From: Thioflexithrix psekupsensis
GTDB lineage: Bacteria; Pseudomonadota; Gammaproteobacteria; Beggiatoales; Beggiatoaceae
Direction: 5' to 3'
NCBI RefSeq assembly: GCF_002149925.1
Contig: NZ_MSLT01000023.1
Coordinates: 806,001 to 870,000, forward strand
DNA length: 64,000 nucleotides
This document shows positions 7,981 through 17,676 of this stretch, piece after piece. Numbering within the stretch: the first letter of the stretch is position 1; every line of letters starts with the position of its first letter. The notes under the pieces are model-generated. The model searched no databases, was not told where the DNA came from, and saw only the letters and a program-made list of their open reading frames with translations. A program made the position numbers and the translations under genes.

Positions 7981-9684
7981 CTAAAATAAAAAATAACGCT
8001 GTGCCAATGGCAACACAATGGCAGGTTCACAAGTCAAGAGTTGACCGTCTGCACGAACTTCGTAAGTTTGCGGATCAACTTCCATCACGGGTTGATAATG
8101 ATTGTGTACCATGTGGGCTTTTTTCACTTCTCGACACCCTTTTACAGCCACAATGCGCCGACGTAAGTTTAATAAATCAGGCACTCCCGCCCGAATCGCC
8201 GCTTGCGACATGAAAGTGACATTGGTGGCCGCACGCGCTCCCCCATACGCGCCAAACATCGGGCGATAATGTACCGGTTGTGGCGTGGGAATAGACGCAT
8301 TCGGATCGCCCATCGGCGCGGCGGCAATCATGCCCCCTTTAATGATCATCGCCGGTTTGACTCCAAAAAACGCCGGTTTCCACAGCACAATATCCGCTAA
8401 TTTGCCCACTTCTATCGATCCCACTTCATGCGCAATGCCATGCGTTAAAGCAGGATTAATGGTGTATTTGGCAATGTAGCGTTTTAGGCGAAAATTATCA
8501 TGGTTTGCGTCATCTTCGGGTAAACTGCCGCGTTGTACTTTCATTTTGTGCGCGGTTTGCCACGTGCGCGTAATCACTTCGCCCACGCGCCCCATCGCCT
8601 GCGAATCCGAAGCGATCATGGAAAATGCCCCCAAATCATGCAAAATATCTTCAGCCGCAATCGTTTCTCGGCGAATTCTTGACTCAGCAAACGCCACATC
8701 TTCGGCAATTGCGGGGTCTAAATGGTGACACACCATGAGCATGTCTAAATGTTCATCAATGGTATTCACCGTGTACGGGCGAGTGGGATTGGTGGAAGAA
8801 GGTAACACATTGGCACTGCCGCAGGCTTTGATAATATCCGGTGCATGGCCGCCGCCCGCGCCTTCGGTGTGGTAAGCATGAATGGTGCGATCTTTAAATG
8901 CCGCTAACGTGTGTTCTAAAAAACCAGATTCATTTAACGTATCTGTATGAATGGCAACTTGTATGTCGTAATCTTCGGCAACGCTTAAACAGTTGTCAAT
9001 CGCGGCTGGAGTCGTTCCCCAATCTTCATGTAGTTTTAATCCAATGACTCCGCTGGCTATTTGTTCTACTAATGGTTCGGGTAAACTGGCGTTGCCTTTG
9101 CCTAAAAAGCCTAAATTCATCGGAAACGCTTCCGCAGCTTGTAACATACGGTGAATATGCCAGGTGCCGGGAGTACAGGTGGTGGCATTAGTGCCGGCTG
9201 CGGGGCCTGTTCCGCCGCCGATCATCGTCGTGATACCCGACATCAGTGCATCTTCGATCTGCTGAGGACAAATAAAATGAATGTGGGCATCAATTCCACC
9301 TGCGGTTGCAATGAGTCCTTCGCCCGCAATTACCTCCGTTCCCGCACCCAAAATAATATTAACACCGGGTTGAATATCAGGATTACCCGCCTTACCAATC
9401 GCAACAATACGCCCTTCTTTTAAGCCAATATCCGCTTTAACAATTCCCCAGTAATCCAAAATAATCGCATTCGTAATCACTGTATCTACAACATGTTGAC
9501 ACGTGGCTTGACTTTGTCCCATGCCATCGCGGATTACTTTACCGCCGCCAAATTTGACCTCTTCGCCGGGTAAACTGTAATCATGTTCAATGGTCAAAAA
9601 CAATTCGGTGTCGGCTAAACGTACTCGGTCTCCCACCGTAGGGCCATACATATCCGCATAGGCTTGACGAGAAATACTAACCAT
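7981..9684 (-). CDS. ureC: urease alpha subunit
   Basis: The catalytic subunit of nickel urease (urea to ammonia and carbamate), in the cytoplasm. It has 567 residues, the normal length. Nickel ligands and catalytic residues are visible: HIH at 134-136, the carbamylated Lys at 217 in GLKLHEDWG, the HTDTLNESG and [12 protein letters not shown] histidines, and the MVCHHLD flap. It overlaps the upstream ureB by 8 bp, so translation is coupled. The gamma subunit gene ureA and accessory genes ureD, ureE and ureF are not adjacent; ureG is 17 kb away in this window. Confidence 0.97.
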   Translation of the reverse strand: MVSISRQAYADMYGPTVGDRVRLADTELFLTIEHDYSLPGEEVKFGGGKVIRDGMGQSQATCQHVVDTVITNAIILDYWGIVKADIGLKEGRIVAIGKAGNPDIQPGVNIILGAGTEVIAGEGLIATAGGIDAHIHFICPQQIEDALMSGITTMIGGGTGPAAGTNATTCTPGTWHIHRMLQAAEAFPMNLGFLGKGNASLPEPLVEQIASGVIGLKLHEDWGTTPAAIDNCLSVAEDYDIQVAIHTDTLNESGFLEHTLAAFKDRTIHAYHTEGAGGGHAPDIIKACGSANVLPSSTNPTRPYTVNTIDEHLDMLMVCHHLDPAIAEDVAFAESRIRRETIAAEDILHDLGAFSMIASDSQAMGRVGEVITRTWQTAHKMKVQRGSLPEDDANHDNFRLKRYIAKYTINPALTHGIAHEVGSIEVGKLADIVLWKPAFFGVKPAMIIKGGMIAAAPMGDPNASIPTPQPVHYRPMFGAYGGARAATNVTFMSQAAIRAGVPDLLNLRRRIVAVKGCREVKKAHMVHNHYQPVMEVDPQTYEVRADGQLLTCEPAIVLPLAQRYFLF

Positions 9685-9991
9685 TGTCTAACACTCCCAT
9701 GATTTTTCCATTGAAACCGTAAACACGACGGTGTCCACTGTAAGCCACTAATTCAACTTCTCGCGTTTGGCCGGGTTCAAAACGCACCGCCGTCCCCGCG
9801 GCAATATTCAATCGAGAGCCGCGAGTTAATTCGCGTTCAAAACGTAAAGCGGGATTAGTTTCATAAAAATGGTAATGTGATCCCACTTGGATGGGACGGT
9901 CGCCCGTGTTGGCAACGGCAAGGCGTAAGGTTGGGCGATTGGGATTTAACTGAATTTCTCCCGCTTGGACTTGAATTTCACCGGGGATCAT
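9677..9991 (-). CDS. ureB: urease beta subunit
   Basis: A small structural subunit of urease, 104 residues, starting [16 protein letters not shown] as in the family, with the conserved [14 protein letters not shown] segment. The start is supported by taggagtcccccATG. It precedes ureC with an 8-bp overlap. Normally ureA lies directly upstream, but here the upstream gene is a glycosyltransferase, so the gamma subunit must be encoded elsewhere. Confidence 0.96.
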   Translation of the reverse strand: MIPGEIQVQAGEIQLNPNRPTLRLAVANTGDRPIQVGSHYHFYETNPALRFERELTRGSRLNIAAGTAVRFEPGQTREVELVAYSGHRRVYGFNGKIMGVLDNG

Positions 9992-10039
9992 GGGGGACTC
10001 CTATTGAATTAAATATTCAGGCAAATTAATGTTTTACAT

Positions 10040-11278
10040 TTATACTGCCGTCCGCGTTTGTTCTTCTGCATTTTGCAATTGCGCCAACCAGCGTTCAATC
10101 ACTGCCGACCATTGCAACTGTTCCAACACAAATTGACGGCCATTTTTTCCAAGCTCTTGTATTTTATCAGGATTTTGCAATAAATTTTCCATTGCCTCTG
10201 CCAATGCAGGCGCATCTTCGGGTGGGACAATGACACCGGCGTTAGCGCGTCGTACCAAATCTGCACCTTCACCTTGTCCGCTGTACACAACAGGTTTACC
10301 GCAGGCCATACACGCCAAGATTTTCACAGGGCGCACGCTGTCAAACAAAGGCGCGGCGCGCAGTGTAGAAACGCCTAATGTGGCTAAACTGTACCACGCG
10401 GCAATGGTTTCAGGCGGTCGCGGTTCAAAAAATAACACATTAGACAATTGCAATTGTGCGGCTTTTTGCTGCAACGCGATTTTTTCCGATCCGCCGCCAA
10501 TAAGTACAAACAAATAAGGTTTATTTCGCAGTAAATGAGCCGCTTCCAATAACACGTCCATTCCATGCGCATAACCGTGTGTTCCCGCATAGAGAATTAA
10601 TTGTTCATAATCGGGTAAACTTAATTCCCGTTTTAATTTTTCATCTGGAGCGCGAGGATAAAACGTTTCCGTATCTACGCCATTGGGTAAAAATAATAAT
10701 TTATTGGCGGGTAATTGTTTCTTTGATTGCAACACTTGATAAGTGCCATCGGTAACGGCATTAACAAAGTGGGCTTTTTGATATAATTTTTTTTCTAAAA
10801 AAAATGCAAAGCGCAGTAAAATGCCATCATTCATCAAACCCAATGCTTGCACCGAATCTGGCCATAAATCAGCCACATTAAAAATAAAAGGCACACGCCA
10901 ATATTTAGCATATAAAAAAGCGGTGATTCCCAGAAATAAAGGGGGCGATTCAACAAAGATATAATCAGGTTTTTTAACCCGACGAATGCCAAATAAAGCC
11001 GACAGCATAAATGAGGCATAATTCCACAATCGTTTTAATCCCGCACCCGTTGCTGCGTAACACCAATAACGATGAACGGTCATGCCTTCCCACGTGTCGT
11101 GCCGCTGCCATTTGCCGCGATAGTGAGGAAAAATGCGCCCGTGCGGGTAATTTGGCAATGCCGTGACAATTTCTACTTCATGTCCCAACTGTTGCAATGT
11201 ACGTGCAAATGCCGCTAAACGCACTTGCGCCGCGCCAATTTCAGGATAAAAATATTGTGAGAGAATTAAAAAACGCAC
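10040..11278 (-). CDS. glycosyltransferase family 4 (WbuB-like)
   Basis: A 412-residue GT-B glycosyltransferase. The N-terminal nucleotide-like fold starts MRFLILSQYFYPEIGAAQVR and includes ALPNYPHGRIFP, both typical of WbuB-type transferases in O-antigen or capsule synthesis. The donor-binding domain contains ILYAGTHGYAHGMD and the E-x7-E region around FEPRPPETIAAWY...LACMACGKPVV. The acceptor and donor sugars cannot be told. It lies 2 bp after uvrD on the same strand, not in a polysaccharide cluster, so its context gives no pathway. Confidence 0.8.
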   Translation of the reverse strand: MRFLILSQYFYPEIGAAQVRLAAFARTLQQLGHEVEIVTALPNYPHGRIFPHYRGKWQRHDTWEGMTVHRYWCYAATGAGLKRLWNYASFMLSALFGIRRVKKPDYIFVESPPLFLGITAFLYAKYWRVPFIFNVADLWPDSVQALGLMNDGILLRFAFFLEKKLYQKAHFVNAVTDGTYQVLQSKKQLPANKLLFLPNGVDTETFYPRAPDEKLKRELSLPDYEQLILYAGTHGYAHGMDVLLEAAHLLRNKPYLFVLIGGGSEKIALQQKAAQLQLSNVLFFEPRPPETIAAWYSLATLGVSTLRAAPLFDSVRPVKILACMACGKPVVYSGQGEGADLVRRANAGVIVPPEDAPALAEAMENLLQNPDKIQELGKNGRQFVLEQLQWSAVIERWLAQLQNAEEQTRTAV

Positions 11279-11280
11279 CG

Positions 11281-13419
11281 TTATAACAACTCTATGTCAG
11301 AATAAGCCAATATAATCCATTTGCAATCATTTTCGCTAAAATCAACTTGAATTCGCGTAAATTCCCCCTGTCCCTCTTTATCTACAATAATTCCGCGCCC
11401 AAATTTGTGATGCAGCACGGGAGTGCCGATGGCAAATTTTTCGTTTTTATTTTTAACATTGGCTTGATAATTGGGTGCATTATTAAAGCGAATGTGATCA
11501 ATTAATTCAGCAGGAATTTCTCGAATAAAACGTGAGGCTCTGGAATAAGATCGCTCTCCATAATAATAGCGCGTTTCGGCATGGCTTAAATACAATTGTT
11601 CCCGCGCCCGCGTAATGCCAACATAACACAAACGACGTTCTTCTTCTACATTGCCCTCATCAAGGCTATTTTGATGCGGAAATAAGCCCTCTTCTAAGCC
11701 ACATAAAAACACCCGTTTAAATTCTAATCCTTTGGCCAAATGCAAAGTCATTAACTGCACATGATTAGTTTCATTAGCATTATCATTATTGGCATCTAAA
11801 GTGGCATGCGCAAGAAAAGTTAAAATTGGTTTTTCTTCATCTCGATTAAAGATTTCAAATTGACGCGCCGCTGAAATTAACTCAGCTAAATTTTCAATGC
11901 GTCGCTGCCCTTCTTCTTTATTATCTTTTAAATAAAAATCAGGCAATCCGCAGGTCTCAATAATTTTCTTAATTAAATCGCTTAATAAAAGCGTATGAGT
12001 CTGCTCAATCAGCGACTCAATATAATGCAGAAATTCGGTAATCGTTTTGGCTGCGCGCCCTTTAAAACCATTATCCGCGAGTAATAAGCGACTGGCACGC
12101 CACAGAGAAATCCCTTGTTGTCTGGCTAACGCACGAATTGGTTCAATGGTGCGCTCACCAATACCGCGTTTAGGCGTGTTAATTATCCGTTCAAAAGCCG
12201 CGTCATCATCGCTATAAACCGCTAAACGCAAATAAGCCAATACATCTTTAATTTCCGCTCGCTCATAAAAACGCATTCCCCCATAAATACGATAAGGAAT
12301 CTGTTGATCAATTAATGCTTCTTCTAATACCCGCGATTGCGAAGAAGTGCGGTATAAAATGGCATTATTATGGTAATCTTTGCCGAGCAGTTTAATTTTA
12401 TGAACAATAAATTCTGCTTCATTTATTTCATTATGGGCTTTATATAAGAAAAGCGGATCGCCTTCTGTGCCATTTGTCCATAATTCTTTACCCAAGCGAT
12501 TTTTATTATTTCTAATGACCGCATTGGCGGCGGTTAAAATCATCTTGGTCGAGCGATAATTCTGTTCTAAGCGAATAAGTAAAGTTTCTTTAAATTCAAC
12601 AGGTAACAATTGAATATTCTCAATACGCGCCCCACGCCAACTGTAAATCGACTGATCATCATCGCCGACAATAAATAATTTTGCCGCTGGCCCTGCGATT
12701 AATTTTAACCATTCATATTGTAAATAATTGGTGTCTTGAAACTCATCCACCAAAATATGTTTAAAGCGAGTTTGATAATGTTTTCTCAACGATTCATCGT
12801 CACGCAATAACTCATAGGTTTTTAATAATAATTCAGTAAAATCTACCAAACCCGATTGTTGACACGTTTGCTCATAAAATTGATACACGGTTAATGCTGC
12901 TTGGGTTTCTCGATCCGTGGACATTAACACGACAGATTGAGCGCGTTGGGCTTTTTCTTTACACGCGTTAATAAACTGTTGAATTTTCTTGGGTGAAAAT
13001 ACTTTATCATCAATTTTTGCTTCTTTTATAATCCGTTTAATTAAACGCAATTGTTCATCACTGTCTAAAATCTGGAATGTTTCAGGCAATTGTGCCAATT
13101 GCCAATGTTGCCGCAATAAATAATAAGCAATTCCATGAAATGTTCCCGTTAATAAACCCGAAGGATTATAGCCTAATAATTTCTGAATGCGATCCCGCAT
13201 TTCATTAGCCGCACGATTGGTAAATGTCACCGCTAAAATATGATTGGCACGCGCTAATTGGCACTGTAATAACCATGCGATGCGATGCACCAATACCCGC
13301 GTTTTTCCACTGCCCGCACCCGCTAAAACCAACACATGCGTTTCTGGAGCTGCCACTGCTTCGCGTTGCGCAGTATTTAAATCATTTAATAGCAAAGACG
13401 CATCATCACAAATATTCAT
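11281..13419 (-). CDS. uvrD: DNA helicase II (UvrD)
   Basis: A superfamily 1A 3'-5' helicase for nucleotide excision and mismatch repair. The 712 residues begin with LLNDLNTAQREAVAAPETHVLVLAGAGSGKT (Walker A), followed by TFTNRAANEMRDRI (motif Ia), GTFHGIAYYLLR, LVDEFQDTN (motif II), VGDDDQSIYSWRGA (motif III), EQNYRS (motif IV), MTLHLAKGLEF (motif V) and VGITRARE (motif VI). The C-terminus ends in the UvrD-type tudor-like region (GTPVLHHKFGRGIIV). N-terminal wording fits UvrD better than Rep or PcrA. A DUF1841 gene lies 4 bp upstream on the same strand, so the two probably share a transcript. Confidence 0.93.
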   Translation of the reverse strand: MNICDDASLLLNDLNTAQREAVAAPETHVLVLAGAGSGKTRVLVHRIAWLLQCQLARANHILAVTFTNRAANEMRDRIQKLLGYNPSGLLTGTFHGIAYYLLRQHWQLAQLPETFQILDSDEQLRLIKRIIKEAKIDDKVFSPKKIQQFINACKEKAQRAQSVVLMSTDRETQAALTVYQFYEQTCQQSGLVDFTELLLKTYELLRDDESLRKHYQTRFKHILVDEFQDTNYLQYEWLKLIAGPAAKLFIVGDDDQSIYSWRGARIENIQLLPVEFKETLLIRLEQNYRSTKMILTAANAVIRNNKNRLGKELWTNGTEGDPLFLYKAHNEINEAEFIVHKIKLLGKDYHNNAILYRTSSQSRVLEEALIDQQIPYRIYGGMRFYERAEIKDVLAYLRLAVYSDDDAAFERIINTPKRGIGERTIEPIRALARQQGISLWRASRLLLADNGFKGRAAKTITEFLHYIESLIEQTHTLLLSDLIKKIIETCGLPDFYLKDNKEEGQRRIENLAELISAARQFEIFNRDEEKPILTFLAHATLDANNDNANETNHVQLMTLHLAKGLEFKRVFLCGLEEGLFPHQNSLDEGNVEEERRLCYVGITRAREQLYLSHAETRYYYGERSYSRASRFIREIPAELIDHIRFNNAPNYQANVKNKNEKFAIGTPVLHHKFGRGIIVDKEGQGEFTRIQVDFSENDCKWIILAYSDIELL

Positions 13420-13423
13420 TTTA

Positions 13424-13849
13424 TTAACGCCGTAATAATTGACGCAGACAATTTAAATAATCAATGTCACTGGGTGCGCTATTTTTTTGTTGCGCATTCC
13501 ATAATGATTCCACCAAACAATTTAAAATGCGATGTTCTAAATCGTGCGTATCTTGGAATTTAAAACGCAATTGATGGTACAAATCACGAATGCCCACAGG
13601 GCGATCTGTACTCATTTGCTCTTGCAAAGCCAAATGCAAACTTAAATGTAAAAATGGGTTTGTTTCCCCCAATTCGGGGAGAAAATCGCGGTCTATATTA
13701 TCTTCTGTTAAAAGATGATGATATTCAGGATGTTGCAATAGAACCTCTACAATAATTTCTTCTAAAGGTTCTAAAGGCTGTTGTTGTTGATATTTTTGCC
13801 ATACCGCGATAAAAAATTGCCGACTTTCGGAACGATTTTGTACAAACAC
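13424..13849 (-). CDS. DUF1841 family protein
   Basis: A 141-residue soluble, helical protein of the DUF1841 family of beta- and gammaproteobacteria: an N-terminal FFIAVWQKY element, a central NPFLHLSLHLALQEQ, and TDRPVGIRDLYHQL. Function is unknown. The start is a GTG with no strong ribosome binding site. It lies 4 bp before uvrD, suggesting cotranscription. Confidence 0.75.
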   Translation of the reverse strand: MFVQNRSESRQFFIAVWQKYQQQQPLEPLEEIIVEVLLQHPEYHHLLTEDNIDRDFLPELGETNPFLHLSLHLALQEQMSTDRPVGIRDLYHQLRFKFQDTHDLEHRILNCLVESLWNAQQKNSAPSDIDYLNCLRQLLRR

Positions 13850-13904
13850 AGAATATGTCCAATCATGTGAATTAAGGTGGCTTATTATATCATTGTTAAA
13901 ATGA

Positions 13905-14306
13905 TTATGCTTTTTCGGTTTCTAATGCTAAAGCGACCGAATTAATGCAATAGCGTAATCCCGTTGGTTTGGGGCCGTCATCAAATACGTGTCCCAAATG
14001 GGCTTCACACCGTCCACAAGTCACTTCAACGCGCTGCATTCCGTAGCTCGAATCGCTGTGGGTGTGTACGCTGTCGTCAGACACGCACTGCCAAAAACTC
14101 GGCCAACCGCTGCCTGAATCATATTTGTGTTCGGAGTGAAATAACGCATTGCCACAGCATACACAGCGGTATAAGCCCGGTGTTTTTTCGTCGTAATAAA
14201 CACCCGTAAATGCAGGCTCAGTGCCTTTTTGCCGACAGACGCGAAATTGTTCTGGAGTCAATTCTTGTTGCCATTCTTCGGCTGATTTTTCAATCCATTC
14301 GCTCAT
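13905..14306 (-). CDS. msrB: peptide-methionine (R)-S-oxide reductase
   Basis: Reduces the R-epimer of methionine sulfoxide in proteins. The 133-residue MsrB domain is complete. The four zinc-binding cysteines are in CVCC and CGRC, the substrate segment GSGWPSF is present, and the catalytic Cys is in RYCINS. There is no signal peptide, so it is cytoplasmic. It lies downstream of hemN on the same strand, separated by a palindromic repeat element. Confidence 0.95.
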   Translation of the reverse strand: MSEWIEKSAEEWQQELTPEQFRVCRQKGTEPAFTGVYYDEKTPGLYRCVCCGNALFHSEHKYDSGSGWPSFWQCVSDDSVHTHSDSSYGMQRVEVTCGRCEAHLGHVFDDGPKPTGLRYCINSVALALETEKA

Positions 14307-14321
14307 GATTTTGGTGTTCCT

Positions 14322-14446
14322 TTTGTCAGAATCAGAATTTACAGAATTTCTAAATTTTCAAAATTAATTCTTGCAAATCGTTTATTTTTAGTGAATTTTT
14401 TAAATTCTGGAAATCCTGAAATTCTGTAAATTCTGATTCTGACAAA
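14322..14446. repeat. ~125-bp palindromic dispersed repeat, copy 1
   Basis: The outer 29 bp of each end are perfect inverted complements (left arm begins tttgtcagaatcagaatt), and pairing continues imperfectly inward for a total stem of about 45 bp. The central part (cttgcaaatcgtttattttta) matches the complement of the middle of the copy at 45501-45626, so the two are homologous along their whole length in opposite orientation. It has no coding capacity. It lies between the hemN stop and the msrB start and could end hemN transcripts. MITE-like or REP-like by structure. Confidence 0.8.
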
Positions 14447-14454
14447 TTAAAAAA

Positions 14455-15846
14455 TTAAATAACTTTAGAAAAGCGTTGTTTTTCCGCTAAATGTTGCGGT
14501 AAATACGCATCGAAAACCATGCACACATGGCGCACCAATAAACGTCCAGCGGGCAGCACGGTGATTTTTTCTGGAGTCACATCCACCAAGCCATCGGCTT
14601 GTAAACTCGCTAAGGCGTGCCATTCTTGTGCGAAATGGGTTTGAAAATCAATGTTAAATGATTGCTCAATTTTTCGCACCTCTAATTCAAAATGACAAAT
14701 TAATTGCGTAATAACCTCGCGGCGCAACACATCTTCATTCGTCAAACCAATACCGCGAAAAATCGCCAATTGTCCCGCATCAATTGCCGCATAATATTCT
14801 TCTAATGTTTTATAATTTTGGCTGTAACTGTGGCCAACTTTACCAATCGACGTAATGCCCAATCCAATTAAATCACAATCAGCATGAGTGGCATAGCCTT
14901 GAAAATTGCGATAAAGCGTGCCATTACGCTGCGCAATCGCCAATTCATCATCGGGTTTAGCAAAATGATCCATACCAATATAAACATAACCTGCGGCGGT
15001 TAATAATTCGATAGTATTTTGCAAAATAAGCAATTTCTGACTGGCACTGGGTAAGTCATTTTCATTAATGCGACGTTGCGGTTTAAATAAATGCGGCAAA
15101 TGCGCGTAATTAAAGACCGAAATGCGATCAGGATTTGCCGTTAAAATTCGTTTCACCGTATCAGAAAAGCTATCAACCGTTTGTAGCGGTAAACCGTAAA
15201 TTAAATCAATACTAATGGATTTAAATCCTTGTTCTCTTGCGGCGTTCAATACATCAAAAGTTTGCTTTTCTGTTTGCAAACGATTCACGGCTTTTTGCAC
15301 ATCAGGATTAAAATCTTGCACACCCAAACTTAATCGATTAAATCCCAATGCTCTTAATAAGCGAATGGTATTTAAATCGGCTTCTCTGGGATCAATTTCA
15401 ATTGAATATTCTCCCGTGTCATCATTCAGCAAACGAAAATGACGAGCCGTCACATTCATTAAGGTTTCCATTTCCTGATGACTCATAAAAGTGGGCGTGC
15501 CGCCGCCCCAATGTAATTGCGTCACCATTCTTTGGGCATCAAATAATTCACTTTGCAATTCTAATTCACGCGATAAATGGCTTAAATAAGGCGCGACTTT
15601 ACTGCGATCTTTGGTTGCAATTTTATTACAAGCACAATAAAAACATAAAGTATCGCAAAAAGGAATGTGAAAATAAAGCGATAAAGGCGGAGTTAATTGA
15701 TTGCTATTTTTGGCATAATGGCGATACGTTTCTGCCGTGAAATCAGAATGGAATTGTACCGCGGTGGGATAAGAAGTGTAGCGTGGCCCCGCAGTGTCAT
15801 AACGACGAATTAAATCAGAATTAAAAATAAGTTGTTGTTGTGCCAT
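14455..15846 (-). CDS. hemN: oxygen-independent coproporphyrinogen III oxidase
   Basis: A radical-SAM enzyme converting coproporphyrinogen III to protoporphyrinogen IX without oxygen (heme synthesis). The product has 463 residues from the chosen ATG. The N-terminus has the HemN-specific YDTAGPRYTSYPTAVQF, followed by the [4Fe-4S] motif FHIPFCDTLCFYCACN and WGGGTPTF. The C-terminal HemN domain is complete. The ATG at 15846 (MAQQQLIF), preceded by gagagattcataATG, is preferred over an ATG 12 codons upstream. It would support heme synthesis at low oxygen. Confidence 0.95.
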   Translation of the reverse strand: MAQQQLIFNSDLIRRYDTAGPRYTSYPTAVQFHSDFTAETYRHYAKNSNQLTPPLSLYFHIPFCDTLCFYCACNKIATKDRSKVAPYLSHLSRELELQSELFDAQRMVTQLHWGGGTPTFMSHQEMETLMNVTARHFRLLNDDTGEYSIEIDPREADLNTIRLLRALGFNRLSLGVQDFNPDVQKAVNRLQTEKQTFDVLNAAREQGFKSISIDLIYGLPLQTVDSFSDTVKRILTANPDRISVFNYAHLPHLFKPQRRINENDLPSASQKLLILQNTIELLTAAGYVYIGMDHFAKPDDELAIAQRNGTLYRNFQGYATHADCDLIGLGITSIGKVGHSYSQNYKTLEEYYAAIDAGQLAIFRGIGLTNEDVLRREVITQLICHFELEVRKIEQSFNIDFQTHFAQEWHALASLQADGLVDVTPEKITVLPAGRLLVRHVCMVFDAYLPQHLAEKQRFSKVI

Positions 15847-15924
15847 TATGAATCTCTCATGATGAATAAATAACCCGTGCATTAGATTTTATTTTATCTG
15901 ATACACGGGATAATGAAAACCACT

Positions 15925-17319
15925 TTATCGCAACGGGAATTCTTCTAAGAAATTAGAATCATATACCGATAATAATTGCGTTAATATCGCTGCAAAATCA
16001 GGCGCAGTGCCATCAATCATACGACGCAACCAAAAAGTCACCGCACTGGCCACTTCAAAATCACTGCGGGCATGAGTTTGCAATTCAGGATATTGCTGGG
16101 CAAAATTGAGATAATTATAAGTGGTATGAAACTCGGATAATGTTTGCTCTTTCATTTCTTTAAGATAAAGCAATTGTTTTTGCTTAGTTTTAGCCGCTTC
16201 TCGCTGCAAAATGCGATAAACTAAATGATAAGTCCGCGCCAAAGGTTGAACGTAAGCATTGTAAGCAGGATAAGTATTTTCCACAAATTCCGCGCTTAAT
16301 GTTTCAGGTAAAAAATGCTGTTTTAACCATTGCACAAATTCAGGATTATAATGCCCAAATTCAAAACGCGCATCTAGGTTTAAAACACCATCATTGTGCG
16401 GCCCTGATAAGAAAATAGGAACGCCTGCTAATCCTTGTAATTGAGCGGTATTTAATGCTTTTTTAACATGACAATAAAAGCCACGCATTCCCACTTCAGG
16501 CATCCATGTTTTTTCTGCTTCACAATTAACATTATCTGAAAACAGTAATTCTAAATAACCCCAAACATCTTGTAATTGGTTGATTTCAAATGTATTGTTA
16601 ATAGTTTGACCATGGACAGATAAAGCCGCTTCAAAAAAGAGAGGATCATAAAGGCGTAATAACTTATTTAAACCTTCATAAAACAAATCAGCAGTGCCAT
16701 CCAAATGTCGGCGAATCCAAAAACCAACCGCACCTTTAACCACATTGCCATCATAACCTTGTTCAAATAATTGCGCAAAGTCATAATATTTTTCATGATA
16801 ATAAAGCGGTAAAGTTTGCGTGGTCAGTTGTGAGAAATAATTCTGCACTTCTTGTTCAAAAAACGCAGTTTCACGGTTCATTAATTCTAAATAAGTGACA
16901 AAATAAACCTGTGCCAATGACTGCATATATTGGTTATAAACGCTTTGGGTACTTTCAATAAATGCCTTATCCTCTTCATTCGGTAACGCATTATTAATTA
17001 ACCAGCGCACAAATTCGGGATTATAATGCCCAAATTGATCCTCAATTTTAGAGTTAATCTGATTATCAAGATGCGGCCCACTGAGAAAAATCGGCATTTT
17101 TGCCATTTCTCCCAGCGTTGCGGCATCTAAAAAAGTTTTGATATGGCAGTAAAAAATTAATAAGCCACCGTTGGGATAATAATCGAAAATATCAGCACAT
17201 TGGTTTTGTGTACGATCCAATTTTGTCCATACTTCCTTCACTTCTCTGATCTCACTGGCATGAACCAAAGAAAAACTACACCACAAACCAAGCATAAATG
17301 CTAATCGTTTCAAAAACAT
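15925..17319 (-). CDS. exported protein with tandem duplicated domain, unknown
   Basis: A 464-residue protein with a signal peptide (hydrophobic residues about 5-20, VHA cleavage region). The mature part is two homologous halves of about 210 residues each. Paired landmarks are FYCHIKTFLDAATL/FYCHVKKALNTAQL, PIFLSGPHLDN/PIFLSGPHNDG, FGHYNPEFVRWL/FGHYNPEFVQWL, and a late FWIRRHLDGTADLF/FWLRRMIDGTAPDF. Each half also has a conserved Cys near its start (NQCADIF/NVNCEAEK) and one in FYCH, which could form a disulfide. No known family was recognised. It is a single gene; periplasmic or secreted location is inferred. Confidence 0.6.
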   Translation of the reverse strand: MFLKRLAFMLGLWCSFSLVHASEIREVKEVWTKLDRTQNQCADIFDYYPNGGLLIFYCHIKTFLDAATLGEMAKMPIFLSGPHLDNQINSKIEDQFGHYNPEFVRWLINNALPNEEDKAFIESTQSVYNQYMQSLAQVYFVTYLELMNRETAFFEQEVQNYFSQLTTQTLPLYYHEKYYDFAQLFEQGYDGNVVKGAVGFWIRRHLDGTADLFYEGLNKLLRLYDPLFFEAALSVHGQTINNTFEINQLQDVWGYLELLFSDNVNCEAEKTWMPEVGMRGFYCHVKKALNTAQLQGLAGVPIFLSGPHNDGVLNLDARFEFGHYNPEFVQWLKQHFLPETLSAEFVENTYPAYNAYVQPLARTYHLVYRILQREAAKTKQKQLLYLKEMKEQTLSEFHTTYNYLNFAQQYPELQTHARSDFEVASAVTFWLRRMIDGTAPDFAAILTQLLSVYDSNFLEEFPLR

Positions 17320-17676
17320 AACGACTCCTTTCTAAGAAAAAATAAAAACAGAAACACATCAATCTCAGATTAACTGCATTTCTGTCTTGATTGTAACCCA
17401 ATAATAGGCAGGGTTAAAACAAATTATTTAAGGTATCTTATGCCTACCTTCACAAAAATCCTCCGCGCATTCATGTCCATTATCTTGCAAATTACGCTAC
17501 AATAACCCACACGATGCCGTTCTTGCACTTGTCTTTGCTGACTCTGCATACGAGTTGTAAAACTTTACACGGTAGATACATTGTAATCGGAGTTCATTGG
17601 CACTCATGTTTTGGCAGTAAAAATGTTAATGTTCTGAAATTAATAATAAATGTAAAATATTTTTTCACTATTCATT
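17320..17676. other. 357-bp intergenic region, nothing assigned
   Basis: This region separates divergent genes (the duplicated-domain exported protein and recJ). It has several T-rich and A-rich patches but no convincing promoter, hairpin, RNA gene or small ORF with a ribosome binding site. Confidence 0.4.

Noticed and set aside
17320-17676. A possible promoter (tttaca...tgtaat) before recJ
   Set aside because: Spacing between the boxes is about 12-13 bp, outside the usual 16-18, so it is not reported as a promoter.
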